Shown one piece after another: positions 34,868-47,290 of a stretch of 64,000 nt of DNA (positions are counted from its first letter, which is position 1; each line of letters opens with the position of its first letter). The notes under the pieces were generated by a model, which ran no database searches, was not told where the DNA came from, and saw nothing but the letters and a program-made list of their open reading frames with translations. The translations under genes were made by a program, and so were the position numbers. The DNA is from Vicia villosa (lineage: Eukaryota; Streptophyta; Magnoliopsida; Fabales; Fabaceae), in assembly GCF_029867415.1 (NCBI RefSeq), contig NW_026705231.1, positions 124,001-188,000 on the forward strand, given 5' to 3'.

Positions 34868-35387
34868 TAGGGGTGGCAAAATGGGTCGTGGTCCACCGGC
34901 CCGGCCCGCGCACCCGCCATAAAATGGTGGGTTGGTCTGCCGCCCGCCAATGGTCGCCCCGCCAAAATTCACCGTCCGCCAAAGCCCGTCTCGCCAATTC
35001 GTTCAGCCTATCTCGTCTTAAGTCCGCCCTCCTTTTAGTTAATTATAATAATTTAAATTTTTGATGATTTAATTTATACATTTATTTGTAAATATATGCA
35101 AAAAAAAATTTAAGTAAAATTTGTTAAAGAAATGTTTTATAAAAAAATTTAAAAAATAAGTGAAAATTTTAATTGAAAGGTAAAAAAAACTATTAATATA
35201 TTAAAAAATATAAAAATAAATTAATAAAAAATTAGGCGGGTAAGCCCGTCGCCAACCAACCCGTCACCTTGGCGGGACGGACTTGATTTTTAGGCCCATT
35301 TTAACTTGGCGGGCTTGTCCATCCCGCTTTTTTTTTATGGCCATAAGACGGGTGGGTGCGGGGCGGGCGGCCAGTTTTGCCACCCTA
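34868..35387. mobile_element. hAT-type MITE, 520 bp, second copy of the GGGGTGG family
   Basis: It begins TAGGGGTGGCAAAATGGG and ends CCAGTTTTGCCACCCTA. Flanks are GATCCAAC (34860-34867) and GATCCGAC (35388-35395), an 8-bp duplication with one change. Its left end matches the right end of the 21950 element, so it is in reverse orientation. Confidence 0.9.
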
Positions 35388-35575
35388 GATCCGACACCAT
35401 AACTAACTGTTGCAAACTTGATTAACAAGTAATTTGTCTACTGAAATTTGAAAGACAAGACAAAGGTTCGATCAAACTTTATAGTTAAGTTAATATTATC
35501 GTTATTTATTGGTAGTGTGTTTTCACTCAATCACAAAGTTGAACATTCTTTAGGACTCAAAATATATAAAGACTA

Positions 35576-35839
35576 CTATCTCCATTTTTTATTATAAGTC
35601 GTTTTGGATTTTTCACATATGTTAAGAAAAATAATAATTATTGTGAAATTATGAAAGTTTTCATAAAATTTATGTAGAAGATAAATTTACATATATTATT
35701 AATTAAAAAGAGAGAGAATAATAAATATTTAAGAATATAATAAAAGATATATCATTAATTATTTATTATTGAAATTGTAACTTATATTTAAATAAAAAAA
35801 ATTTGCAGAGCAACTTATGATAGAAAACAGAAAGAGTAC
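35576..35839. mobile_element. Stowaway-like MITE, 264 bp
   Basis: The ends (CTATCTCCATTTTTTATTAT and the reverse complement GTACTCTTTCTGTTTTCTAT) are imperfect inverted repeats of the common CTCC..AATTATAAGTCG type, with TA on both sides (35574-35575, 35840-35841). Confidence 0.7.
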
Positions 35840-36714
35840 TAAAGTGTGCTTTTGACTTTTTCAAATTCACTTTTTTACACACTAGCCTACTCATGCTCAT
35901 TTATTGTCAACTTCGTCCCACTAAATACTTCCCATTCTCCATTAATCATTTGATTTTCAACACTGTCCCATAAAAATGTCTCATTATGAAGTAGGATAGA
36001 CTATATGAGGTAAATATCATCAGTTAGAGATTTTGTAGTGATTTACATGTTTAGAGTACTCCAATGATATGTCCTTGAATGGTCCCTTTCTGCTGAAAAT
36101 TGGAATGAACACGTTTTTAGTATTGCAATATTAAAGAATCTATGCTGTCTTAAAATTGGGTACTTGCACCAAATGTGTGAATAAAAAAGAGAGATAATGA
36201 AGTGATAAGATGTAAATTGTGAGGGTTATTTGAGAATAGAACCAAATTTTCTGACAATTTGTGGGATCACTTTGGTTACGTCTTACGTGGTAGAAAAAAA
36301 AAATCAATTTGGCAAAGTTAATTTTAGTCCAAAAGTCAATTTGGCAATTAATGTTGTTTGGATTATATATATGAAAAATTGATTTTGGATACGGTTGGGA
36401 ACAAGTTTGTTGGAGAGGATAGAGCACATATAAGTGGATTATCACCATGTTTTTTGGCAAATAAGCCATTGAGTCACGAGATAACAAATGTTTAAATTTT
36501 TTCCAGTGTTCTCAAATTTTACAATGTTCCTTTATCAAACAACGTTCTTTTGCATTTGAATTGTATTAAAAAATTATATATAATTGAATTTAGGATATAT
36601 TGTGGTATTTAATGAGATTTATTTTAGAGTATTTGATTAGTTATATTAATATTTAGAAAATATAAATGACTTGTTTAAATAACTAAGAAGTGCAAAATAA
36701 TAATATATTAAATT

Positions 36715-37149
36715 GACTAAATTATAATTTTGGTCTCCCAATTTTGTCTGATTCAAGAAATTGGTCACCCTATTTCAAATTTAAACAGATTTAGTCTCCT
36801 TATTTTAAATTTGAACAATTTTAGTCCCCCTTTCACATTTTTATAGAAAATCGATGAGATTTTTTTTTCGTTTTTTAGCTTGTATTTTTATGTATGGAGT
36901 ACAACAATGTGTTTATATATATATGATGATTTATCATCTTTCAAAAGTAATCTATTATTTCAAAAATGAAAACATAGTTAATTTTAAGTGAAAAGTATGA
37001 AAGAGAGACCAAAATTGTTTAAAATTTAAAATAGGGGGACCAAAATTGTTTAAATTTAAAATAGAGGGACCGAAACTGTTTAAATTAAAAATAGGGGGAC
37101 CAATTTCAGGAATCACGTAAAGTAGGGAGACCAAAACTATAATTAAACC
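36715..37149. mobile_element. Mutator-type MITE, 435 bp
   Basis: The ends GACTAAATTATAATTTTGGT and (reverse complement) GGTTTAATTATAGTTTTGGT match at 20 of 24 positions. Perfect 9-bp duplications TATTAAATT flank it (36706-36714, 37150-37158). Inside each half a GGGGACCAAAATTGTTTAAA unit repeats three to four times. Confidence 0.9.
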
Positions 37150-37158
37150 TATTAAATT

Positions 37159-39225
37159 TAGTGTCGTTAATTTAAAGAAGTAAAATGAGTTAATTGAATG
37201 ATGATGCTCTTAGAGAAACTCTTAGAATAACAACAAGTTAATGTTTGAGGACTAAATAAATGTCACATGTCTATCCAAAGATCTTAGTTTTGAGTTGTGA
37301 ATTTTCACATGAGAGCCTTAATTTAATTTATGGATGTAAAGTGCCCAGGTTCCTATCCTCACCAAAGAGTTATTGCCTCTCTACATGGTCAGACGGGCTA
37401 ATAATTGCACAAGTGTCAATTTTTTCTTCTTTCTCTAAGAAGGAGGCATTTCGCCAGAACCAAATCCTTCTTCATAGTTGAGCCCTTGATATCAAGCACA
37501 CAAATCCTCCTTCATTTTTACGTCCTCGGAGGATAAAGGATTTAAGCCATTATGGTAAGAAGAAAGGGGCCGAGGGAAGTGAACTCGAGACCATACTTGA
37601 AAAGCTCGTTCTTGCAAGAGCGAGTAAATCCCACCAAGGCTAAAGATGAACATAATGCAAAGTGATCCTTATGAGTAATAGTTTTTACCAGCATGAAATA
37701 TTCAAGAAAATTACCCCAATCACTGGTAAAAGATTCAAACCAGGGACCTTGGGATAAAACGAGATCAAACCCTAATCCTGGGCGTCATCCCGAGAGATGC
37801 GAGCCATGTGGAAGAGATAAAAAATAGCTCAAGAGAAGGTTTCCAAGATTTATTCTCGTTACAAAATTGGAACACCTTCATGTAAGCTTAAGTTTAGGAT
37901 GAAGTTGCGAGGGGGAAATTCTCAGACTGTTCACCACACCCACCTCGAAATTAGAAAAAGGAAAACGTACCCCCAACCTAGTAAAGAGGCATTCATACAG
38001 AGGAACTGATCATCCATCAAAATAGCTCCATATCCTATCCAGTAGAGCTACTAGAAGAATCAACCAATCTAATGGGTTGTCGATCACAATATCACAATTG
38101 GCTATAGTCGCAATTGTGTTCAAAGTGAATAGAATCCTTACCACTTCAGTGGCCAACCTATGTTATTTATTGGTACTATCTGGCTCAATTAACCTAATAC
38201 CCTTCTGGTCCAATTCATCAACTTTAAAATGATTAACGGGTCAGATCCAAGATAAAACATTGGACATTCCCCAGTACTCCAAATGACTCGCAATTTTAGC
38301 ATCACTAGGGTCGTGACCATTCCTCCCATGATAGAATCTGACAAATTTACCATCACGTTCTCTCCTTTATTGGGAAACTTATATTTCTGCCTCAGTCGAG
38401 ACGGGGGGCATCGGTTTCTCAATAGGATCCTTACCCTTGTCGACATTCCTTGAAAATAGTGCCTATAAAGAATCATTAGAATAAGCACTTTCAAAAAGAG
38501 AGTCCACATACACTCCTTCTGTTTCATAATCATTAATAAGATGGATGATCTCTGATTTAAAATCCCCATAGAATAAAGGGAATTTGATTCAGGTTCTATT
38601 CTCCTTTTCAAAGATAAAGAAGCGCCACCCTCTGAGTTACTCTCTATGTTAATAGGTTATCACTCATTTTAACATAGATACATTAAATGCTTGAAGAAAA
38701 AAAGCTTGAGTTGGGAGAAGGTACCTTGAAGTGTAAGTTTAAAGGATGTGAAACGAGGGAGAAGGTTAAAGATCGACACTTTGAAGCTTTAAATGTGTAA
38801 TGATAGTTACTCCAAGAAAACGCTTTCAGAGAAGAGGAAAAGACTCAAAGGAAATAAGGAAAATTCAATCTACAAAGTTGGAAAAATTCCCCGAAATTTC
38901 GTTGACCCTTATATAAGCGAAGGAAATCAAACGAATCAGATTGAAAGTAAGAAGCAAGTGCATACCAACAGTCAGATTTCACCTTGGAAACACAACCAAA
39001 CTAAAGTACACTCTAGTGCACAGCAAGCAGGGTCACACCACTCTCTAGCTTTTCAGGTCACACATTAAAAAATAAATGACTAAACAATACAATGATGAAA
39101 CTGCATTTAATGCTCATGTTCGCCATCGGGCTTTGGAAAAAATGAAGCAATGCATACCCGATGATGCATGTACAACCTTTCCTGAAGGCCGACCACGACT
39201 ACCCCAGCATCTAGAGGGCCCGAAG
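37159..39225 (-). pseudogene. Decayed coding sequence, function not recognised
   Basis: Minus-strand frames give readable but broken protein: about 37560-37800 (FESFTSDWGNFLEYFMLVKT, FALCSSLALVGFTRS) and 38180-38620 (KGKDPIEKPMPPVSTEAEI, GKFVRFYHGRNGHDPSD). Many stops and shifts occur. Plant mobile domain or retroelement-linked proteins are possible, but I could not place them. 38640-39225 shows nothing clear. Confidence 0.35.
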
Positions 39226-39482
39226 ATTCTTGGGGGCAACTGTTCTGGGGCGAACAAAAACCCAATAAGATAAGGCCTACTCATCTCATTCGTTCAATTG
39301 ATTCCAAAGTATTAATATAGTTACAAAAGGGTTTCATGTACACAATCTCTAATCTCCACTTTCACTATGATTATTTTAAACCCTAAATAAAACTTAGACG
39401 TTGGAGTGCTAACCATGCAAGTCCACCTCGCGCCACCATGAAGGAGATTGGATCCACCATTCAAGACTGATATTATCAAACA
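39226..39482 (+). repeat. Short Ty3/gypsy 3' LTR (242 bp) with polypurine tract
   Basis: The purine tract ATTCTTGGGGGCAA is followed by TGTTCTGGGGCGAACAAAAA at 39241. The repeat runs to TATTATCAAACA at 39482. The layout (GGTCCACCTCGCGCCACCAT-like block, then ATTATCAAACA) is familiar from Tat/Retand-type LTRs that abut a TTTGGCGCC primer site. That primer site is absent here, so this is a 3' or solo LTR fragment. Confidence 0.6.
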
Positions 39483-40876
39483 TTCTTCATTTCTAGTTCC
39501 TTGGTGGAGTTAGATCATCTATTTATGGTTCCTGAACGAAATAGTTCCTTTATTGAGTTTTAGGAAATTATTTTAAAAAAAATATATCATCAAGAAACTC
39601 AAGGAGTTGATCCAGTTACTCAAGGAAGAATAAAAAAGATCAAACATACTCAAAAGATCTTCATCTTCCTTATCATCATCGTCTTCATCAATAGGAATAT
39701 TGAAAGATGAAAGTGAAAGATGAACATTTGTAAAATCGTTTGAGAGAATAATCTCAACAGTTGAAAAATTATCAAGTGAGTTATCATTTTATGGAAATGA
39801 TGAAGAAGCCTCAGATGATCAAACATTAAAAGAAGCTTCATCTAGCTGAATCCTTAATGAAGAATCTTCATCCTCTAGAATACGTAAAAAAATCTTCAAC
39901 AAGCAGAATATGTGTAATATCAACTTCTGCATGAATATATATAGAAATTCATATTTACATAAATAAGATGAATAATCAATTGGAGAAATATCAATATTCT
40001 CAAATGTATTTAAAATATACCCAATGATACATTAAAAGATTTTTATTAAGCATATGCTCAAACAAAGACTCTGGAAAAAAAATCATGTGTGCCTCAAAGC
40101 TTCAATAGAAGGTAACATTTCTAACGTATGGTAAAATGTTTAATTTAAGTTTTAATCTTGTTCCATTATGGATCCATAATTAATATGTATTGGTGGTGAA
40201 TGATACTGAACTGGTGGTACTGATCTCTGATACGAAAACACATGGTGGCCCTGCAAGGTTAACACTCTAATGCCCAAGTCAGTTTAGAATTCAAGATAAG
40301 TATATTGATAAATGTAAATCAAAAAAATGTATCTTGAATTTCATGTGTGATGGCTTTTATACGTTAGGTCGTTTTGAGTGGATGGTATTGGAATGAGCCT
40401 TGGTTTTTTGGGCCTTTTGTTGGCCCAAAACAGGTGCCCTAAAGGCTTGTCTATATTTATTAGCCGTGGAAGTCTTAGAAGTCGTGGATAGCCTCCAAGA
40501 TGATTTTCACTGTGGATCAGAAGTAGAAATGTTATGGATCAATTTCAAAAGTAGTGGGAAACTGGCATATTAAATGCCTTTGCATCATTGAAACGTTGTA
40601 TTGCTCTTCTCTGACGCATGGCTTGAGGTTACAAGTTAGGACTTGAGGTTACAAGTTAGGACTTGAGGTTACTAGTTATATATATGGATTTTTGAGTGTT
40701 GAGGAAACGTTTTTCAATCCTTTGTGAGTGCATTTCTATCTTCCTTTCTAGAAGTATTTACTAGATTGATTGTTTTCCTTTGCAAAATGCTTCCTTTATT
40801 TACCATTAAACTCCACTTTCTTGTCAATTTCTACTTTACCAGCCATTATGAGAGTGATTAACCCCCATTAGTTAGG
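39483..40876. other. Intergenic or degenerate retroelement sequence
   Basis: No supported gene. A 20-bp unit GGTTACAAGTTAGGACTTGA repeats about three times at 40627-40680. 40380-40860 looks like a transcribed leader of the following decayed ORF. Confidence 0.4.
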
Positions 40877-42540
40877 GTGGGAGTATCTTTTGGCTCAAAC
40901 TCTTCCCTCTTTTCCAAGATCATAGTTATACCTGATGATTATGATTCAGAGAGGTTCTTAAGTGGTACTTCTATGGAGCAAGCTTCCTCTAGGGATTCCT
41001 CTTTCAACGCTTTTTTCTCTGAAGACGAAGTTGAAGGTGATCATGTTTTCAATTCAATACCACATTCTCATAATGCTACAAGAACTTCGACTTCTCCTGC
41101 TTTGCTGACTCCAAAAATGCAGGCAGCTAGCCTGAGGAGGGAGTATGCTAAATATTATGTCAAGTCATATCAGAAAACCTATAAGTGAGACCCTAACGAT
41201 ACTGACATCAAGGTACATTTGAAGCGTGGGGCCCGACCAGATGAAGTTTGTTGGCTTAAACCTTCGGGGCACTTTAAGGATGATGAACTATCCTTGAAAG
41301 GGGTTGCATTACTGGATCCGACTAACACGAACAAATATAACTAAGTGTTTGCATAGATAGTGGGGAACCTTTTTTTAAAGTATTCAAGCAGACGTAGACT
41401 AGTCCAACAACGTGATCGGCCGTCATTCTGATTGGTCGATACTTCCAGTAAATCCAGAGAAAAGGATATGGAGTTCCATTGACAGCTGTTCAATACCTTT
41501 TTATTAGTGTCTATTTACGAGGTGCAATTACGGCTGCCTCTGTCTGAATTTGAAGTGGATGTGTTGAGGTAATTGAAGATTACCCACTCTCACCTTCATC
41601 CAGATTCTTATACTTATATAAAGATGTTCGAATTTTGGGCCGAGTATAGGTCTTGGAAAAAATTTCCTCAACAGTTTTAAAGTTTTTTCCATGTTGAACA
41701 TACTTCCCATGATTATAACCTGGATCAGGGGCTTATTGAGCTTTGTTAGCACCTTCCCTTGTTTGACCTTTTTACTGAATACTAGATTTATTTTCTAGGG
41801 CGCTTCATGATAGTGAGGCCTCGTGCTTAGGAGGATCACTTTTCCTTCTGCTCTATCCTTGTCGAATAGTCTCGCTATTGGAATATCATACTAGATTCCC
41901 TCTCTGCTCATGATGTTTTGATAAGGAGAGACCCAAAGTCTCTATACCATGGTCTCGGTTATGAAGAAGGGTTTGCCCGATGTGTAGTCTTCCTCTCAGA
42001 TCAGAGGAAAAAATCTATTTATAATAGTGTCATTGTGAGGGCAACCGACCGCGCAGAGAGGAAAGAGATCTTCGATGAGGATGAAGTTCCATACTTTTTT
42101 TAGACACGTGTATTTGTACTTTGCAGATAAAATGAATGGTTTTTAAAAGCTCTACACCATTGATTCTGTTCAGGGCATCAAACTTGGCCCTATTGGTCGA
42201 GCTTATACTCCTCTTTCCACTATTTCGGCTGCATATACTGCATTTTTCTGGGCTTCTTCGGCCACCACAAAAGTATTTTTGAGGCAGAATGGATGAAGCT
42301 TTTTCTAAGGACACCTATTATACTTATCGAGTAGCTTCTATGTTTTCCTAATCTGCTGTTGGTCGGGACCATGCTTTGGCCATTTGTAATCCTTCCGAGG
42401 AGAGGGATACCTGGAAAGGAAAATGTGAGGCTATGGAGAAAAAGTTCTCTAAGCTTTTGGAGGAGATAATTTCTCTCTAGGAGGAGGTAAAGGTCCATGG
42501 CTCTCCTTCTATCTTAGTTGCATGGATTGTTGAGTTGGAT
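40877..42540 (+). pseudogene. Retroelement-linked ORF, PF04195-like (putative gypsy-type transposon protein), decayed
   Basis: The frame reads DYDSERFLSGTSMEQASS, then DPNDTDIKVHLKRGARPDE, VCWLKPSGHFKDDELSLK, LPLSEFEVDVLR, FEFWAEYRSWKKFP, VRRDPKSLYHGLGYEEGF-type text and a charged end GKCEAMEKKFSKLLEE. The order (variable acidic N-terminus, globular middle, coiled-coil tail) is that of PF04195-type proteins tied to gypsy elements. At least six stops or shifts are present. Role unknown. Confidence 0.55.
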
Positions 42541-42889
42541 TCTTACTTAGATGTTTTAATATTTAGTTTTGTCGTGCTCTAGAGATGGATCATTGTGTAT
42601 TAAGTGTGTTGGGATTTTAAAATCCTAATTTGGGAGTTATTTTTAGATTTTTGTCAAAGTGTGTGAGTAACTCATGGGGTGCATTGAACAATCCCCGATA
42701 TATTTTCCTTCATGAGCTAGATAGACTAGACCTATGCGTATTTATTATAACAATAGTTTGAGTTTTTTACCTGACACCCATAGATTTGAGCCTAACATCC
42801 TCCCTTTACTAGTGCTTTTACCATAATACCCTTCCACTTAAAATATACAACTTCCATTATTCATTGTCATTTTTCGGAGATTTTGGCAA

Positions 42890-43235
42890 AAAGTTGTGAT
42901 TCCCATTGCCTTTTTTGAATCTTCAATCAGATATTTACAAGTAAGCCTTGTTATTGTTAAATTTATGCATTTATACCGGCAATTTAGGACTCATGCAGGA
43001 ATTTTAGGAAAAACATGCATTTTTAACGATATTTGTGAAATGTCCGGTAAAATCCCATATATCGCATTCATTTATGCAGGCATTTTTGAAATTTTGGTAG
43101 CCTACATGCATTTCTACCGGCATTTTTGAAATGTATAGTAAAAGTCCATACATGTGTACCATAAATTTCAAAAATGTCCGTAAAAACACATGTTAGCTAC
43201 CAAAATTTTCAAAAATGCCGGTAAAACCATGTTAA
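42890..43235. repeat. Ladder of inverted repeats
   Basis: Several copies in both orientations of TTTACCGGCATTTTTGAAAT and CATTTCAAAAATGCCGGTAA, with WACATGCATTT and GCTACCAAAATTTTC blocks, could fold into one long imperfect hairpin. It sits just before the plant mobile domain pseudogene. Confidence 0.75.
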
Positions 43236-43287
43236 TTTTTGAATTTTAAAAAATTTGGTAGTTCTTATTTTTTGTTTTATTTTTATT

Positions 43288-44506
43288 TTTGGTTGTAAAG
43301 AGAACTAGAGGAAGATACAACAAGATTGCCTCTAGATTGGCCGTTAGAGTAGAACGGGAAATTATTGAGAGATCTGATGAAGGCAACAAAGATGACAGAG
43401 AGAAGTTGGATCTTAGGGCAGGTAGAGTAGCCCCACATATTCTCATTGTAGGAGAATTGAACAATCTCGATTACCCCACACTCTACAATGTAGAGGTGGT
43501 AGAGCTAGACGGGTTAAGGATCTTGATGTCGAGCCTAATGTGATCGTTACAGATGATGTAGAGATTTCTCCTTAGGATGATATCGAGGTTCCTTAATAGG
43601 TGAATAATGAGGTTTCTCCTCAAGATGATACGGAGGTTCTTTCTATAGATGATATGGATGTGGTGGTTCAGGCTCATATGGAATCATCTGTACACACCTA
43701 TAGAGGGCCTAATGACTCTACCTTGCTCAATGGGTATGCCGATCATTTGGTATTTTGATTATGGCAGGAAAAGGTATAAATATTTGATTTCAAGTTGTTT
43801 ATTTATTTATTACTGATTAATTGAAATTAATTGAGGGTTTATACCTTAATTTTTACATGATCGCACCCCATTGAAAGTGCCCATCCATGGGGAGAAGATG
43901 AAGAAGTTTTGTGATGTGTAAATGCCAAATGAGGTCAAGGTGATTGTCGTTGATGTCGATCTACTTTCACTGGTGGATTGTTCCCTCCCCATGCTCGACA
44001 CTTCATTGTTGTACCCTTTTGGTGAGTGGTGGCATAAGGAGATATCCTCCCTTCATCTTCCATTTGGTGAGATGAAGATTACCCTAGATGACGTCTTTAA
44101 CCTCTTTCATCTTCCAGTTGCATGTAACTTCTTCACTGATCATGTCATTAATTAGGAGCTTGCATGTATTATGGTTGAGTAATTATTGAGGGTTACAACG
44201 GGGACAGTCATGGAGGAGTTCGGAGCTAATAAGAGTGCTCACTTTTGTCTCTCTTGGCTCCGGGATACATATCATACACGAGTGCAAAGCTCTATGTATG
44301 AAGTGGTTGCTAAGGTATACATATTACATCTTATAGGATCTATCATCTTAGTGGATAAGTCTCATGTATACATTGATGCCAAATACGCATCCATGTTTAC
44401 TGAGTTTGAGTATTTTGACTGGACACGGGAATCAGTTGCTTTGACGATACTATATATTGTTCAAGAAGAGGAAATTTTTTCAGGCGAGACAACTTGTCAG
44501 TTATAT
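43288..44506 (+). pseudogene. Plant mobile domain (MAIN-like) gene, 5' part
   Basis: Reads VKRTRGRYNK, a linker, EGPNDSTLLNGYADHLVF (about 43700), then after an intron-like gap LLYPFGEWWHKEISSLHLPF, GEMKITLDDVFNLFHLP, CLSWLRDTYHTRVQ, KVYILHLIGSIILVDKS and RQLVSY. This is the layout of the plant mobile domain PF10536, found in MAIN/MAIL proteins and in many MULE and retroelement ORFs. It has stops at 43919-43921, 44153-44155 and 44180-44182 and a frameshift near 44480. The gene is cut at 44506 by a CACTA element and continues at 54083. Confidence 0.8.
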
Positions 44507-44539
44507 CACAACTACGGAAAAGGCATTTAACAACGGTTG

Positions 44540-45032
44540 GTAAAGATATATAATCACACAAGACCAGGTGTTGTTATGTAGCATGTGGTAGTATATGTGG
44601 CACTTTCAATCACGATCCAATGATCGTCGTAGTAAACACGAAAGTGCGCGCTCTTTAACAATGGTTATTCCTAATAACCGTTGTGATATTATATATGAAT
44701 AAATGTCAATCGTATCATACCAGAATCAGCACTACACCATTTTTGAATTCTTATTAAAACTTGTATTATAAGTACACCATAAATTTGAACAGCTCATGGT
44801 ATGCAATCTTTCCAACTTCCAAAGAGAATAGAAAGTCTATAGAATTAAAGAAACAATAATGAGCATCTTTGGTTTTTAAACTTTAAAGAGAAGAAGATGA
44901 AGAATCAGAAGGAACCATATAAATATGGAAGAACCAAAACACAAAAACAACTTCATTCAAAGGAATCAACATGTGTTATCCTGCTCAAGCTAACAACAAT
45001 GCTGAGAATCCAAATGTTGTTGTATAGGATGC
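44540..45032 (+). other. Left internal part of CACTA element 2
   Basis: Subterminal repeat region, then a short frame PAQANNNAENPNVVV that is cut by the retroelement and continues after 52633 (DAMVQNHPEPQDVVV). No known domain. Confidence 0.5.
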
Positions 45033-45062
45033 TGTAACACCCTTCTAAAACCCCCGCGGAAA

Positions 45063-45113
<51 letters not shown>

Positions 45114-47268
45114 TAATAATAATAATAATCAGAGTAAACATGAAATACAAGGATGTCACAATTTCTTTAACATAAAATACCATAGTCATTTGTCATGCCA
45201 CATGAGGAACCATTTAATATAAACAAAATTCATGTTCAACACAGCGGATTATAACTCATAACATTGCATATTCATCATCCATGCAAGTTACTACAATACA
45301 ATTATAAAACAACAAAGCCAACAGAGTAATTCGTCTCTAAACTAGCGTTCCCCAGTGTTACAATCAGAGCATGACTCGACACGAACTATGGACTAGCCTA
45401 CGAGCTATCTGTACCCAATCAAGAAGCCGCTACATCCTTAATCTGAAATCATCAAAGTAAGGGTGAGTTTCATTCGAATTAATAAGCATTATGCAGTCAT
45501 AAGCAATAAAATCTCATAGTAATTATCATCCACTCAATCATACATATAATCGGAATTATTACAACAAGCAAGCATCAATTCAACAATATTGGCCATCGGC
45601 CCACAACTCATCAATTTCATCAATGATCAAGTTATATTAACAACAACTCCTCAATACATCAATCACATAAACACACCAAGGCATAACACTGGATTTCATC
45701 CAATCATGTTATAACCAATGCATAGGATTCAACTGACACTATGCATGTGGTACCAATACATGGGATACACCCATCCAACTGATCTATTTCATCACCGAGA
45801 TACAGTTTTAACCAGCACAAATTCCACACAATGGGAATTATGCCCACCATTTTGATCCATTTCATCACCGGGATCCATCACCAAAAATGTATGCCAATGA
45901 ATGCAACATATAACATGCTTACAACATCACCAATCCGATGTATCACATCGTCTCATTATCATCACCAATTCATCACCGATAAGCATGCATAAGTTTAGCA
46001 TTCATACAAATATATCACACGGATACATTCACCACAATCCACATGTTAATATTAACAGCATATTAACATTCATAAATTATCAATCATCACCACGATTATA
46101 CATCGTTACATTTATCATCATTGCACACAATGTAATAAATTATCAAACAACCCAACAGCATAATTACAAAACATGTATCATCTACGACATGTTATATAAC
46201 AAAATCACTCGTTGGATATCATAATCCCATCACCAACATAAATACATGCATCAATAATCATATATATAAGCACATATACATATACCATATTTCAATTCAT
46301 CAACAATTAAATCGAGTTTTAAAAATAAAGTCGGCCACTGCCCATTTTATCACTTTATCAAATAAAGCATCTAATTAGCTTCGCAACGCCCAAAACGGCA
46401 CATAAATCGGATACTCGGATCAAAAGTTATGGGTTTTTAAAAATAAAACATTTTTAGAAAAATGCTGCAGAACCCGGGTTGTCCCTACGTGGGAACCGGT
46501 TCCTGGCAGCTTCAAAAATCACGTCTCTGGTTTTTACTATGGGGAACCGGGTTGTCCCTACATGGGAACCGGTTCCCAGCTGCCCAGAATCCATACTTCT
46601 CTGTTTTTACAAGGGGGAACCGGTTCGTCCCACATGGGAACCGGTTCCTACGTACCTGCACAGCAAAATTCATCATTTTGACAGCATTTACCCTATCCCA
46701 TTTCCCCAATTTCAGGTACATACGAACATACACACAATTATCATTGATTTTCACACAATTACACATTTCAAACAAGTTATTGACATGTATTAACATCATA
46801 TATCACAAGTATCAACAGAATCATGTCAATTCATACTAGATTATCAAAACCTAATAAAATTCCCAACCCGACACGTACGATTGAATTACACAATAATCCT
46901 AATCAACCTTACCACCTACAATCGCATAAGGATCACTAACCCGAAGAATCCCCCCTTACCTTAGAGTCGAATCTTCGAAGTTCTTCTCCCCCTTTGGCTC
47001 TTCTCACTTTCACGTGTTCTTCTTTTCCTCAGACTCTGTCACTAGTGCTTCCACTTCCTCTTTTCCTAATTCCTTTATTTTATGAAAAATAAAATAAAAT
47101 ATTATAATGGGCTTGCTTAGTTAACACCCCCTTACTGCTAACCACCACTTTAGGCCCAATGTCAATATTTCATCATTTTCCAAATAATTCCAAATAAAAA
47201 TACTAAAATTCCAATTATTTAATTTAAATCCAAATTAAATTAATAAACTGAAATTATGGGGTGTTACA
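45033..47268 (-). repeat. 3' LTR of the minus-strand retrotransposon, 2236 bp
   Basis: Holds an AAT/TAA microsatellite (about 45065-45130), a CACCGGGAT-rich middle, the GGAACCGGTTCC cassette (46470-46649), and a minus-strand leader with splice-donor-like CTAAG/GTAAGG near 46960. Confidence 0.95.
46470..46649. repeat. Paired-motif cassette (GGAACCGGTTCC type), three doublets, left LTR
   Basis: Doublets at 46470-46503, 46541-46577 and 46615-46649 (starts 71 and 74 bp apart). Each pairs a degenerate copy (AACCCGGGTT, GGAACCGGGTT, GGAACCGGTTC) with a full 12-bp palindrome GGAACCGGTTCC. The gap is GTCCCTACGTG or a close variant. Spacers between doublets share TCTCTGNTTTTTAC. Confidence 0.9.
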
Positions 47269-47290
47269 ACTCTCCCCCACTAAAAGAGTT
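47269..47290 (-). promoter_or_regulatory. Polypurine tract of the minus-strand retrotransposon
   Basis: In reverse complement the sequence next to the 3' LTR reads TTTTAGTGGGGGAGAGT. Confidence 0.75.

Noticed and set aside
44729..44746. CACTACACCATTTTTGA as a CACTA left end
   Set aside because: The true left end at 44507 is fixed by the TAT duplication and frame restoration; no matching partner end for this motif was found.
45901..46839. Open frames of 95-125 codons, repeated exactly at 51265-52203
   Set aside because: They lie inside the two LTRs and are copied with them; no domain and no link to pol. They are LTR sequence, not genes.
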